Source of the DNA: Thermus igniterrae ATCC 700962
GTDB taxonomy: Bacteria; Deinococcota; Deinococci; Deinococcales; Thermaceae
Assembly (NCBI RefSeq): GCF_000376265.1
Contig: NZ_AQWU01000070.1
Span: forward strand, 1-64,000
DNA length: 64,000 nucleotides
Direction of reading: 5' to 3'
This document shows positions 7,636 through 15,742 of the stretch, piece after piece. The notes below the pieces were generated by a model. That model had not been told where the DNA came from. It made no database searches and saw only the letters and a list, made by a program, of their open reading frames with translations. The position numbers and the translations under genes were made by a program. The first letter of the stretch is position 1; each line of letters begins with the position of its first letter.

Positions 7636-8632
7636 AGGGGTCGTGAAGGGGTACGAAAGGCGGGGGGAAGCGTTCCAGGACGGCCTTGAGCACGGCCTCC
7701 ACGCCCACGCCCTCCGCCAGGGCCTGGTAGGAGAGGACCAGGCGGTGGCGCAGGGCGTCGGGGAAGAGGTCGCGCACGTCCTCCGGCAGGGCGTGGGCCC
7801 GGCCCCGCACCAGGGCCAGGGCCTTGGCCCCCTGCACCAGGGCCAAGGAGGCTCGGGGGCTGGCCCCGTAGGCCACGAAGGGCTTGAGGTCCTTTAGCCC
7901 CGCCTCAACCAGGTTCCGGGTGGCCTGGACCAGGGCCACGGCGTGCTCGGCCACCTTGGGGTGCACGTAGACCCGGTCGGCTAGGCGGGCCAGGGCCAGG
8001 AGGTCCTCCAGGCTGAGCACCCTCTCCACGGCGATCTCCTCCCCGGTGGTCATGCGCCTTACGATCTCCAGCTCCTCGTGGAAGGCGGGGTAGTCCACCA
8101 CCACCTTGAGGAGGAAGCGGTCCAGCTGGGCCTCGGGCAGGGGATAGGTGCCCTCGCTCTCAATGGGGTTCTGGGTGGCCAGCACCAGGAAGGGTTTGGG
8201 CAGGGGGTAGGTCTCCTTGCCCAGGGTCACCTGGCGTTCCTGCATGGCCTCGAGGAGGGCCGACTGCACCTTGGCGGGGGCCCGGTTGATCTCGTCGGCC
8301 AGGAGGAGGTGGGCGAAGATGGGACCGAGCTCCGTGCGGAACTCTCCCTCCTTGGGGTTGTAGATGCGGGTGCCCAGGAGGTCGGCGGGCACCAGGTCGG
8401 GGGTGAACTGGATGCGCTTGAAGCTTCCCCCCACGGCCTGGGCCAGGGTCTTGACCGCCAGGGTCTTGGCCAGGCCCGGCACCCCCTCAATGAGGAGGTG
8501 GCCCCGGGCCAGGAGGGCCACCAGCATCCTCTCCAGGAGCTGGTCCTGGCCCACGATGACCCGCTTCACCTCCTTGAGGAGGGCCCTGAGCTTCTCCCCG
8601 GCCTCCAAAAAGGGTTCCTCATCCCAGGCCAT
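7595..8632 (-). CDS. MoxR-family AAA+ ATPase
   Basis: The 345 residues include Walker A GVPGLAKT (50-57), Walker B LLLADEINRAP near 110, and the MoxR block LATQNPIESEGTYPLPEAQLDRFLL. These AAA+ ATPases remodel partner proteins, here presumably the two VWA proteins encoded downstream. ATG 8632 is preferred to the upstream in-frame GTG at 8683 because a -10 TATACT lies between them and GGAGG precedes ATG 8632. First gene of the four-gene operon. Confidence 0.92.
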   Translation of the reverse strand: MAWDEEPFLEAGEKLRALLKEVKRVIVGQDQLLERMLVALLARGHLLIEGVPGLAKTLAVKTLAQAVGGSFKRIQFTPDLVPADLLGTRIYNPKEGEFRTELGPIFAHLLLADEINRAPAKVQSALLEAMQERQVTLGKETYPLPKPFLVLATQNPIESEGTYPLPEAQLDRFLLKVVVDYPAFHEELEIVRRMTTGEEIAVERVLSLEDLLALARLADRVYVHPKVAEHAVALVQATRNLVEAGLKDLKPFVAYGASPRASLALVQGAKALALVRGRAHALPEDVRDLFPDALRHRLVLSYQALAEGVGVEAVLKAVLERFPPPFVPLHDPYGDARSPLGPPGA

Positions 8633-8656
8633 GTGCGCCTCCAGGGGTTTCCCGGA

Positions 8657-8662
8657 AGTATA
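8657..8662 (-). promoter_or_regulatory. -10 hexamer of the moxR operon
   Basis: On the minus strand TATACT (8662 to 8657) lies 24 nt before ATG 8632, leaving room for the ribosome site GGAGG. This decides the moxR start. No clear -35 is seen. Confidence 0.5.
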
Positions 8663-8670
8663 GCCCCCCT

Positions 8671-8689
8671 TGGGGGAGGCCACCCCCCT
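8671..8689 (-). terminator. G/C hairpin after the dehydrogenase gene
   Basis: On the minus strand, directly after the dehydrogenase stop, a run of five or six G pairs with five C across a 6-nt loop (GGGGGGTGGCCTCCCCC). There is no U-tract. It separates the dehydrogenase operon from the moxR promoter. Confidence 0.4.
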
Positions 8690-8703
8690 TTAGGGCACAT
8701 TTC

Positions 8704-9789
8704 CTAGGGCCGGAAGAGGGCCTTGCCCCGGGCGGCCAGGGCCTGGGGCCAGGCCTTTAGGGGAAAGACCCCCCCCACCAACCCCTCCAGGCCCGGAAGC
8801 TCGGGCAGGAGGGCTACCGCCTCCCCGAATTCCTCCCGGGTGTAGGTGTAGCTCCCCAAAAGGCCCACTTCCTTGAACCAGAAGGGGGAGAGGTCGGCCC
8901 AGTCCAGCCCCGGCGCCCCCAGGAGGAGGACCCGGCCCCCTTCCCGGGCCAGGGCCAGGGCCTCCCGGAAGCCCCGGCCGCTTCCCGAGGCCTCCACCAC
9001 CGCCGGGTAGCCGCCCCGGTACCCCTGGAAGAGGAGGTAGCGGTAGCCCCTGGCCCGCGCCTCCAGGGCCTCCTTGGCGCTGGGAAAGACGGCATCCGCC
9101 CCGAAGGCCCGGGCCCACTGGGCCTGGTGGGGGTACTTGGCCACGGCGAAGACCTTTCCCCCGTAGCCCAGGGCGCGGAGGAGCCTCACCGCCAGGAGGC
9201 CGATGGTCCCCATGCCCAGGACCAGCACCTCCTCGGGCCAGGGCCTGAGCTTGTTCAGGCCCCGGAGCACCACCGCCAGGGGCTCGGCCAGGACCGCCCG
9301 GGCCTCCGGTACCCCCTCTGGGATGGGGTAGAGGCGCTCAGGCCGGGCCAGGACCCACTCCCCCCATCCCCCGGGCAGGTCGCGGTTGTACCCCAGCATC
9401 CCCGGGGCTAAGGCGCCCTCGGCCACGTTCTCGCAAAGCCCCTCCTCCCCTTCCCGGCACCTGGCGCAGGGGGGGAGGCCGCGGTCGGCGCAGGCCAGGA
9501 GGGGGTTCACCGCCACCAGGCTCCCCTCCACCTCCCCCAGGATCTCGTGGCCCAAGACCGCGGGGAAGGAGAAGAAGGGGCTGATGGCGGGAGGGCTTTT
9601 GCCGTAGAGGAGGGCCAGGTCGGAGCCGCACACCCCGCTCAGGCGCACGCGCACCCGCACGAAGCCCTTCCGCTCGGGCAGGGGCACCTCGGTGAGGCCC
9701 AGGGGGAGGAGGCCCTTGGGGAAGCGCTTGCCCAAGGCCCTTGCGGCGAAGAAGCGGGGGAGGGAAGGGGTGTAGCGGAGGGCTTTCAT
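8704..9789 (-). CDS. Zinc-dependent medium-chain dehydrogenase (alcohol/sugar type)
   Basis: The 361 residues show the MDR fold. Catalytic zinc ligands fit Cys54 (GVCGSD) and His81-Glu82 (LGHEI). A structural-zinc loop has Cys100, 108, 111 and 119 (CADRGLPPCARCREGEEGLC). The NAD(P) Rossmann motif is LVLGMGTIGLLAVRLL. The substrate cannot be read from the sequence. Its ATG overlaps the stop of the class II aldolase-like gene (ATGA), so the two probably act in the same sugar, polyol or alcohol pathway. Confidence 0.85.
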   Translation of the reverse strand: MKALRYTPSLPRFFAARALGKRFPKGLLPLGLTEVPLPERKGFVRVRVRLSGVCGSDLALLYGKSPPAISPFFSFPAVLGHEILGEVEGSLVAVNPLLACADRGLPPCARCREGEEGLCENVAEGALAPGMLGYNRDLPGGWGEWVLARPERLYPIPEGVPEARAVLAEPLAVVLRGLNKLRPWPEEVLVLGMGTIGLLAVRLLRALGYGGKVFAVAKYPHQAQWARAFGADAVFPSAKEALEARARGYRYLLFQGYRGGYPAVVEASGSGRGFREALALAREGGRVLLLGAPGLDWADLSPFWFKEVGLLGSYTYTREEFGEAVALLPELPGLEGLVGGVFPLKAWPQALAARGKALFRP

Positions 9790-10847
9790 GTCATGGGCAC
9801 GGTGCGGATGAGCCTACCCGCAATGCGCTCCATGATCTCCTCCAGGCTGCGGCCGGTGATGGTGAGGCCGTGGTTCTTGAGCCCCACCACCGCCCGGCTG
9901 GGGTCGGGGGCTTCCCGCACCTTCTCCGCCACCGCCTGGGCCAGCTCGTAGGTGCCGCAGGGGTAGTTGAAGGGGGTGGCGGGCACCCCCTCCATCCAGG
10001 CGTGCACGTGGAGGATGGCCCCCACCCCGGGGTGCTCCCGGTAAATCATCCAGTGCTCTATGGCGTCCACGCTCACCCTCCTGGGCTCCACGTGGGGGGG
10101 GACGGAGAGGAGGATGGCGTTCCTCTGCGGGTCGTAGTCTTTCACCATCAGGATGTCCCGGCCCACCTCCTTGAGGTTGGCCTTGTCCACCCCGCTGGCG
10201 GACATCCAGAAGCGGCGCTCGTCCTTGCGCACGGAAAGGTTGCCATAGGAAAGCCCCCCGATGCCGTAGAGCCGCTTCACGTGCCGCAGGTCCTCAGGGG
10301 GGAGGATCTCCTCTATGGGGAAGGGAGCCGGGAGGAGGTCCCATTCCTTGAGCTTCTTGCCGGCCCAGTACATGCTCTTGGTGAGCTCGTCCCCCTGCCA
10401 GAGCTCGGGTTCCAGGTCGGGCTCAAAGATGTTGTTGATCACCAGCCGGCTGCAGGCGATGGGGCGGAGGCGCTGGGCCACCCGCCTGAAGAACCCCTCG
10501 CCCTCGGGCTCCTGGTAGTGGCCGAGCTCCAGGGTGAGGAACTTCACCCCTTTTCCCGGCACGTAGGCCAGGAGGACGTTGGAAAGGGCCCGCACCAGGT
10601 AGGGGTAGAGGCTTTGCAGGGGGTTTTCCGGGAACTCGGGGAGCTCCAGCACCGAGGCCACAAAGGTGGCCTGGGCCCTCCTTCGGTAGGGCCTAGGGTT
10701 TTCCGGGGTGATGGCGTTCAGCACCAGGTTGGGGGCCTCGGAGGCGGGGTTCAGGCGGAAGCCCTGGGCCTCCAGGGCCTTTCCCAGCCCTTCCAAAAAG
10801 GCCTGGACTTTGGGCGTCGGTTCGCCGTGCACCAGGTATTCCCACAT
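9786..10847 (-). CDS. Class II aldolase/adducin-family protein with N-terminal extension
   Basis: The C-terminal two thirds of this 353-residue protein match the class II aldolase/adducin fold: GIGGLSYGNLSVR, a metal-binding ILHVHAW, and KNHGLTITGRSLEE. Members cleave or epimerise phosphorylated sugars such as fuculose- or ribulose-phosphates with a divalent metal. The first 140 or so residues are an extra domain that I do not recognise. ATG 10847 has a strong ribosome site (AAGGAGGGGCT). It is first in an operon with the zinc dehydrogenase. Confidence 0.8.
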   Translation of the reverse strand: MWEYLVHGEPTPKVQAFLEGLGKALEAQGFRLNPASEAPNLVLNAITPENPRPYRRRAQATFVASVLELPEFPENPLQSLYPYLVRALSNVLLAYVPGKGVKFLTLELGHYQEPEGEGFFRRVAQRLRPIACSRLVINNIFEPDLEPELWQGDELTKSMYWAGKKLKEWDLLPAPFPIEEILPPEDLRHVKRLYGIGGLSYGNLSVRKDERRFWMSASGVDKANLKEVGRDILMVKDYDPQRNAILLSVPPHVEPRRVSVDAIEHWMIYREHPGVGAILHVHAWMEGVPATPFNYPCGTYELAQAVAEKVREAPDPSRAVVGLKNHGLTITGRSLEEIMERIAGRLIRTVPMT

Positions 10848-10891
10848 AGCCCCTCCTTGCCTTGCCCCCTAGGCTACTCCATACTGGGCCC

Positions 10892-11866
10892 ATGGCGGAA
10901 GTCTTGGCCCCGGGCAGGGCGCACCTGGAGGGCTTTTCCATCGGCCACTTCACCGATGGGGAGGCCCGGACCGGCTGTACCGTGGTCCTGGTGGAGGAGG
11001 GGGCGGTGGCGGCGGTGGACGTGCGGGGGGCGGCCCCCGGCACCCGGGAGACCGACCTCCTCCTGCCGGAGAACACCGTGGAGCGGGTGCAGGCGGTCTT
11101 GCTCACCGGGGGGAGCGCCTTTGGGCTGGGAGCGGCCCAAGGGGTGATGGCCTACCTGCGGGAGCGGGGCAAGGGGTTTCCCACCCCCGGGGGGGTGGTG
11201 CCCATCGTGCCCGCGGCCGTCCTCTTTGACCTGGGCCGGGGCGGGGTGCACCGCCCCCCGGGGCCAGAGGCGGGCTACCGGGCGGCCCTCGAGGCCTCCC
11301 CCCAGGTGGCGGAGGGCAGCGTGGGGGCGGGCACGGGGGCGGTGGCGGGAGGGGTGAAGGGGGGTGTGGGGTTTGCCGGCTACCTCCTGGAGGAGGGGTT
11401 TAGGGTAGTGGCCCTGGCGGCGGTGAATAGCCTCGGCCGCCCCTTTGACCCCCTCACGGGCAGGCTCTACGCCGAGGACCTCCTGGCCCCCGAGGAGCGG
11501 GCCCTCCTCCCCGACCGCTCCTGCTACCGGGGGGTTCCCGAGGCCTACCGCTACCCCTTCCTCCTGGGCCAGAACACCACCCTGGCCGTGGTGGCTACCG
11601 ATGCTCCCCTCACCAAGGCCGAGGCCAGGCGCCTGGCCATCATGGCCCAGGACGGGATTTCCCGGGCCATCCGCCCCGCCCACACCCCCCTGGACGGGGA
11701 CCTAGTCTTCGCCCTGGCCCTGGGGAACGCCCGGGGGGTGGGGCCCTACGCCCTCTTGCGCCTGGGGGCCTACGCCGCCGATGCTCTTTCCCGGGCCATT
11801 GCTCGGGCGGTGCTCCTGGCGGAGGGCTTCCCCGGGGTTCCCAGCTACCGGGATTTCCTGGGCTAG
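10892..11866 (+). CDS. P1-family (S58, DmpA/NylC-like) self-processing peptidase or amidase
   Basis: The 324 residues fit the P1 family, N-terminal-nucleophile enzymes that cut themselves and then use the freed Ser or Thr as nucleophile. Seen here are the conserved TGGSAFGLGAAQGV (about 72-85), GSVGAGTGAVAGG, and AVNSLGRPFDP, where the expected autocleavage point would be Asn179-Ser180. Known members are aminopeptidases or amide hydrolases such as nylon-oligomer hydrolase; the natural substrate here is unknown. ATG 10892 follows CATACT-N6, a leaderless-type promoter. The stop overlaps that of the convergent htrA-like gene. Confidence 0.82.
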   Translation: MAEVLAPGRAHLEGFSIGHFTDGEARTGCTVVLVEEGAVAAVDVRGAAPGTRETDLLLPENTVERVQAVLLTGGSAFGLGAAQGVMAYLRERGKGFPTPGGVVPIVPAAVLFDLGRGGVHRPPGPEAGYRAALEASPQVAEGSVGAGTGAVAGGVKGGVGFAGYLLEEGFRVVALAAVNSLGRPFDPLTGRLYAEDLLAPEERALLPDRSCYRGVPEAYRYPFLLGQNTTLAVVATDAPLTKAEARRLAIMAQDGISRAIRPAHTPLDGDLVFALALGNARGVGPYALLRLGAYAADALSRAIARAVLLAEGFPGVPSYRDFLG

Positions 11867-12867
11867 CGCCCGGGGAAGGGGCCGAGAAGGGCCTCCACCT
11901 GGAAGACCTCGCTCCCCCGGCGCACGCTGAGGCGCACCCTGTCCCCTACCTGGCGCTTGCGCACCTCCCGCAGGAGGTCCTCAAAGGTGTTCACCGGGGT
12001 GCCCTCCACCTCGAGGATCACATCCGGCACCCCCCCGCTTTCCGTGCCCCTGAGGCCTGCCCGGTGGGCGGCCCCGCCCGGCACCACCTCCCCCACCAGC
12101 ACTCCCCCCGGGGGAAGGCCCAGCTCCCGGGCCAGCTCCGGGGTGAGGGCCCTGGGGCCTCGCAGGCCCAGGTAGGGCCAGTAGGTGCGCTCGCCCCCTT
12201 CTAGGGCGGCCAGCACCCCACCCCGGCCGTGCAGGGGGGTGAAGAAGCTGCGGAAGCCCTCCTCCGTCTGGCCGATGGCCACCGCTACCCCCACCACCTT
12301 TCCCTCTGCGTCCAGGAGGGGGCCCCCGGAGTCCCCAGGGGAAAGGGGCAGGCTGGTCTCCACCAGCCCCTGGGGCAGGAAGGCGGAGGGGCTCACCTCC
12401 AGCCGGGTCACCCGCCCGAAGCGGGGGGCGATGAACTGGCCCCGGCCATTGCCGATGTGGAGGAGGGCCTCCCCCACCTGGAGCCGCCTATTGGTTTCCA
12501 GGGAAAGCAGGGCGGGCGCCTTGGCCTCCGTGGCCAGCACCGCCAGGTCCAGGGGCTCGGCGAAGCCCAGAAGCCGGGCCTCCGCCCGGCTGCGGTTGGC
12601 CAGGACCAGGGTGAAAGGCCCCCCCTCGGCCACCACGTGGTAGGCGGTGAGCACTAGGCCCGGAGCGTAGAAAAACCCCGTGCCCCGGCCGCCCTCGGGC
12701 CCGTCTATGCGCAAGACCGCGGGATGGGCCCGGGCGTACACCTCCTGCAGGGCGGAGGGGCTGGCCTGAACGGGCTCCGCCCAGCGTGTGGTCGGTCCCT
12801 GGGACCAGAGGGCGTAAAGGGCCGAGCCCAGGGGCAGGAGGAAGACTAGACCCCAGGCTTTCCTCAT
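11863..12867 (-). CDS. HtrA/DegP-like trypsin-fold serine protease with one PDZ domain
   Basis: The 334 residues have an N-terminal membrane anchor or signal (AWGLVFLLPLGSALYALW), a trypsin-like domain with the complete triad His77 (TAYHVVAEGG), Asp108 (PLDLAVLA) and Ser180 (SPGDSGGPLL), and a C-terminal PDZ domain (about 235-330, with AGLRGTESGGVPDVILEVEG). Such proteases degrade or refold damaged extracytoplasmic proteins. Length is a little short for the family but complete. The upstream promoter is not obvious. Confidence 0.9.
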   Translation of the reverse strand: MRKAWGLVFLLPLGSALYALWSQGPTTRWAEPVQASPSALQEVYARAHPAVLRIDGPEGGRGTGFFYAPGLVLTAYHVVAEGGPFTLVLANRSRAEARLLGFAEPLDLAVLATEAKAPALLSLETNRRLQVGEALLHIGNGRGQFIAPRFGRVTRLEVSPSAFLPQGLVETSLPLSPGDSGGPLLDAEGKVVGVAVAIGQTEEGFRSFFTPLHGRGGVLAALEGGERTYWPYLGLRGPRALTPELARELGLPPGGVLVGEVVPGGAAHRAGLRGTESGGVPDVILEVEGTPVNTFEDLLREVRKRQVGDRVRLSVRRGSEVFQVEALLGPFPGR

Positions 12868-12922
12868 GCCCCCATTCTCCCGCCGGAAACCCTAGGCAGG
12901 GTGGGCAGGGCCACCATTGCCC

Positions 12923-14020
12923 TCAGTGCCAGAGGAGGAGGAGGCCTAAGAGGAGAAAGCCCAAGCCCGGCCAGGGGTAGGGCCTCCCTAGGAGGCGGTG
13001 CAGGAGGATCACGCCCAGCAGGGCCAGGAGGGGGTGGGGAAGGAGCCTTCCTCCCAGGGCCAAGTGGAGGAGGCCCAGGAGGGCGTTGAGGTCGTAAAGC
13101 CCCACCAGGAGGCGCACCCCCCGGGGCACCTCCTGGCGGCGCAGGAGGTAGAGGCCGGCCAGGAAGGCCAGGGCCACCAGGCCCCACCCCAGGAGGCGGT
13201 GCAGGGAAGGTGCCTCCAGGAGGAGGGTAGGGAGGCCTTGCCAGGTGTATCCCAAGGCGGTGAGGAGGACCAGGAGGAGGCCGAAGCCCATCTGTGTCCA
13301 GCCGATGACCCGCGCCGGGACAGGGGGGCGCAGGAGGGCTAAGCTTCCGTAAAGGGCAAGGAGGCCGAGGGCCAGGGGTACGCTCCAGGGAAGGAGGCCT
13401 AGGAAACCGAGGAGGAGAGCGGCCAAGAAGGCGCTCCAGAGGGCCAGGAAGGCAGGGTGGGTCTTGGGCTTTAGCCCCCGGGCCCGGAGCACCTGCGTGC
13501 GGGCGTAGTAAAGGGCGGCCACGTCGCGGAGGGCCAGGGCCAGGAAGCTTCCCAGGGCCACTTCCGCATCAAGCCCCCCGGCCAGAATCCCAGCGGGGGC
13601 CAAGGAGGCCATGAAGAGGGCGGCGGCCAGCTCGGCGAAAAGCTCCCGGGCCCGGCCGTGGGCATCGGCCCAGGCCACGTAAGCCCCCAAAGGAAGAGCG
13701 GCCAGCAGGGGTAAAAAGAAAGGCCCCCAAGCGGTGAGGGCAGCCAGGAGAAGGCCCACTAGCGCAAGGAGGGCGTAGGCCCCGCCCACCAGAAGGGCCA
13801 GGTCCGTGCGGGGGTAGCGCTTTCCTTTCCGCAGGTCCTGGTAGGCGAGTTTTAAGGGATGCCGAGCCAAGAAGCCACAGAGGCCAAACAGGAATAGCCC
13901 CAGGGTGTGGGGTCCTGGGGTGAGGAGGAGGGCGAGGAGGAGGGGTTCTAGGGTGAAGCCCCATCCCCCGTGCTCCGTGGGGAGGGCCACCGTTTTGAGA
14001 GGAACGCTTGGGGTGCGCAT
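12923..14020 (-). CDS. YwiC-like multi-spanning membrane protein
   Basis: The 365 residues open with PTEHGGWGFTLEPLLLALLL, the hallmark of the YwiC-like family, and contain about 10-12 TM helices and the basic segment LKLAYQDLRKGKRYPRTD. In Bacillus subtilis the family member lies in the narK-fnr-ywiC neighbourhood, so its place beside nar genes is meaningful, though its function is unknown. The frame is open to 14131, but ATG 14020 has a GGAGGC ribosome site and begins the family homology. Last gene of a four-gene operon preceded by an FNR-like box. Confidence 0.8.
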   Translation of the reverse strand: MRTPSVPLKTVALPTEHGGWGFTLEPLLLALLLTPGPHTLGLFLFGLCGFLARHPLKLAYQDLRKGKRYPRTDLALLVGGAYALLALVGLLLAALTAWGPFFLPLLAALPLGAYVAWADAHGRARELFAELAAALFMASLAPAGILAGGLDAEVALGSFLALALRDVAALYYARTQVLRARGLKPKTHPAFLALWSAFLAALLLGFLGLLPWSVPLALGLLALYGSLALLRPPVPARVIGWTQMGFGLLLVLLTALGYTWQGLPTLLLEAPSLHRLLGWGLVALAFLAGLYLLRRQEVPRGVRLLVGLYDLNALLGLLHLALGGRLLPHPLLALLGVILLHRLLGRPYPWPGLGFLLLGLLLLWH

Positions 14021-14063
14021 GCCTGCCTCCAGGGTAGGGGAAGGACTGGGGGGCAAAGGTCCT

Positions 14064-14441
14064 TCAGACCCAAAGCACCTCCAGCATGAGGAGGATGTAA
14101 AGAAGACCTGCCAGGGTGGAAACTCCGGCAAAGACCCCCCAAATCGTGGGGCTCCAAGCCAGCCCCCAGGCCAGGGCCATGCCCAAAAGCCCCAGGTTGG
14201 CCAACACCACTTGTATTAAGGCTACCCCCGCCCTGCGGAAGACCACCCCCCGGAACCGGGGTAGGGCGTGGTAGGAGACCCCGTAGATCATGAGGCCCAC
14301 AAAGCCTATAAGTTGCAGGTGGGCGTGGGCAGGCCGCCAGGTGTAGGGCAGGACCCCGAGGCCCATGAGCAGGCCCAGGAGATTGGCGAAGCCAAACCAG
14401 ACTAAGGCGCTAGTGAGGGCGAGGCGGCTTGCGAGGATCAT
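14064..14441 (-). CDS. Short heme-copper-oxidase subunit I-like membrane protein
   Basis: The 125 residues form about four TM helices. The segment PAHAHLQLIGFVGLMIYGVSYHALP (about 37-61) resembles a cbb3-type subunit I helix and carries His39, His41 and His58, possible heme or metal ligands. Full subunit I proteins have twelve helices, so this is a truncated or stand-alone member. The same spaced motif recurs in the proteins at 29629 and 30962. The ATG overlaps the cupin stop (ATGA). A role in binding heme, O2 or NO is inference. Confidence 0.65.
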   Translation of the reverse strand: MILASRLALTSALVWFGFANLLGLLMGLGVLPYTWRPAHAHLQLIGFVGLMIYGVSYHALPRFRGVVFRRAGVALIQVVLANLGLLGMALAWGLAWSPTIWGVFAGVSTLAGLLYILLMLEVLWV

Positions 14442-14734
14442 GGCCTGGGGGTGATGATGCCAAGCACCAAGAAGGACCTTTCCCCTGCCTTGGCCCCGTG
14501 GGCTTCCCCTGGCTCGGCGGCCAGGAGGGTGCCTGGCGTGGCCCTAACCTCGCGGTCCCCAGCCCAGAGGACCCCCTGTCCTTGCAGACAGAGCAGGTGG
14601 ACCCGTGGCTCCCCTTGGCCTTGCACTTCCTGGCCTTGTTGGAGGCTGAAAAGGACGAGGCGCACCTCAGGATGGTCGGCGAGGAGTTGCACCTGCCGCG
14701 TGTTTCCGTAGCGGGCTTGTTCCAGTAGGTTCAT
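14438..14734 (-). CDS. Small cupin-fold protein
   Basis: The 98 residues have the beta-rich pattern of a single cupin domain (GQEVQGQGEPRVHLLCLQGQ, then TPGTLLAAEPGEAHGAKAG). Only part of the usual His metal site is visible (His in RVHLL and EAHG). It lies between the RIC-like gene and the oxidase-like gene, both overlapped by 4 nt. Probably a small sensor or metal-binding protein; the ligand is unknown. Confidence 0.65.
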   Translation of the reverse strand: MNLLEQARYGNTRQVQLLADHPEVRLVLFSLQQGQEVQGQGEPRVHLLCLQGQGVLWAGDREVRATPGTLLAAEPGEAHGAKAGERSFLVLGIITPRP

Positions 14735-14928
14735 TTCTGTGCCTCCAGGAAGCCGAGAAGGGCCTGCAGGACCTGTGCCGGTTCCTGACCTGCCTGCCGG
14801 GCGGCCTCTTTCAGGGGTTCGGCTCCCCCGCAGCAGGTGTCCAGGCCAAAGCTACTGAGTAGCTTTACCGCTTCCGGATAGTGCCGCAGGATTTCGTTCA
14901 CGGGTGTGTCCAGGGTGATCTCTTCCAC
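14731..14928 (-). CDS. RIC/ScdA N-terminal (DUF542) protein
   Basis: The 65 residues match the N-terminal domain of the di-iron repair proteins RIC/ScdA/YtfE: TPVNEILRHYPEAVKLLSSFGLDTCCGG, with the paired Cys32-Cys33 followed by GG. The hemerythrin-like di-iron domain that normally follows is missing, so this is a stand-alone version, as occurs in several nitrate or NO-stress clusters. GTG 14928 is the first codon of a four-gene operon (RIC-N, cupin, oxidase-like, YwiC-like). The FNR-like box is centred 43.5 nt upstream, the usual activator position. Confidence 0.8.
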   Translation of the reverse strand: MEEITLDTPVNEILRHYPEAVKLLSSFGLDTCCGGAEPLKEAARQAGQEPAQVLQALLGFLEAQK

Positions 14929-14964
14929 GTCCCTTAGCCTTCCCTTGTCCCGGGTGTTACCGCC

Positions 14965-14978
14965 ATGACCTGGATCAA
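14965..14978. promoter_or_regulatory. FNR/DNR-like box 1 (RIC-cupin-YwiC operon)
   Basis: On the minus strand the site reads TTGATCCAGGTCATGG, which is TTGAT-N4-GTCAT followed by GG. It is centred 43.5 nt before the GTG at 14928, close to the -41.5 position of class II CRP/FNR activators if the mRNA is nearly leaderless. It is one of four closely similar sites in the window. Confidence 0.65.
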
Positions 14979-15013
14979 AGCGGTTGGGATCTTGCCTGGG
15001 CCGGTCTGGGCCT

Positions 15014-15379
15014 TCACTCCTTTACCTGGGTGGGCACCCGCTTCCAGAGAAAGTAGACCCCGTAGGCCACCAGGCCCGCTACCAAGGCCTGGCCCATGGG
15101 GTTGGGTAGCCGGAGAAGGCTAAAGACCGCCGCTCCTACTGCCAGGCCTGTGGCTAGGAGCTTTACCCGCTTGGGGATGCCCCTTCCCGCCCGATATCCC
15201 TGGATCAGGGAGCCTACCCGGGGAAGGGAAAGAAGCCACCCCTCGAGGCGGGGGTGGCTACGGGAGAAGAGGTAGGCGGCCACTAGGAAGAAGGGGGTGG
15301 CTGGGAGGACAGGAAGGAAAAGGCCAAGGAAGCCAAGCCCGGTGAAGAAGAGGCCAAGGCTGAGAAGAGCTAGCTTCAT
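15014..15379 (-). CDS. DUF454 (YbaN-like) small membrane protein
   Basis: The 121 residues match the YbaN/DUF454 family: a first helix GLFFTGLGFLGLFLPVLPATPFFLVAAYLF, the conserved motif FSRSHPRLEGWLL, and two more TM helices. The family often lies near heme or respiratory genes but has no proven function. ATG 15379 is chosen because family homology starts there; the frame is open to 15748 but that part overlaps the next gene. It lies 4 nt after the upstream redoxin-like gene. Confidence 0.8.
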   Translation of the reverse strand: MKLALLSLGLFFTGLGFLGLFLPVLPATPFFLVAAYLFSRSHPRLEGWLLSLPRVGSLIQGYRAGRGIPKRVKLLATGLAVGAAVFSLLRLPNPMGQALVAGLVAYGVYFLWKRVPTQVKE

Positions 15380-15383
15380 GGTT

Positions 15384-15671
15384 TTAGGATATCGGCGCTT
15401 TGGGAAGAACGCCTTCTGAATAACGCCGCACGAGGAGCTGGCCTTCCGGATCCAGGAGGAGGGGAAGGGGGCTTGCCTGGGGGGTCGGGGCCAGGAGGAA
15501 GGCTTGGGCCTCGAGGGCCTCCAGGGCTTCCTTATGGGCGGCCAGGGCCTGGGCCAGGGGGAGGTCCCGCAGCAGGACCAGGGTCCTGCCCTTAAGGTCG
15601 GGCAGGTAGACCTTCTGCCCCTCCGGGGTGCGGAGGAGGTAGGGGGGAAGGGGTTGCCGCAGATGCACCAT
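15384..15671 (-). CDS. Short redoxin-like protein without cysteines
   Basis: The 95 residues look like a trimmed peroxiredoxin/thioredoxin fold: LRTPEGQKVYLPDLKGRTLVLL near 13-34 and LPLLLDPEGQLLVRRYSEGV near the end. There is no cysteine at all, so redox catalysis is unlikely. First gene of a pair with DUF454, with FNR-like box 2 upstream. A binding or structural role is a guess. Confidence 0.6.
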   Translation of the reverse strand: MVHLRQPLPPYLLRTPEGQKVYLPDLKGRTLVLLRDLPLAQALAAHKEALEALEAQAFLLAPTPQASPLPLLLDPEGQLLVRRYSEGVLPKAPIS

Positions 15672-15728
15672 TCCTTCACCCTATCCCCTCTACCCCTGGG
15701 GGAAGGTGCCTCAGGGCCTGGGGGTCCT

Positions 15729-15742
15729 TTGACCCTGGTCAT
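15729..15742. promoter_or_regulatory. FNR/DNR-like box 2 (between redoxin-like gene and ferredoxin)
   Basis: TTGACCCTGGTCAT followed by GG lies in the 118-nt divergent gap. Its centre is 54.5 nt from the ferredoxin ATG at 15790 and 64.5 nt from ATG 15671. It could serve either or both genes. Same sequence family as the boxes at 14965, 28551 and 30913. Confidence 0.6.
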
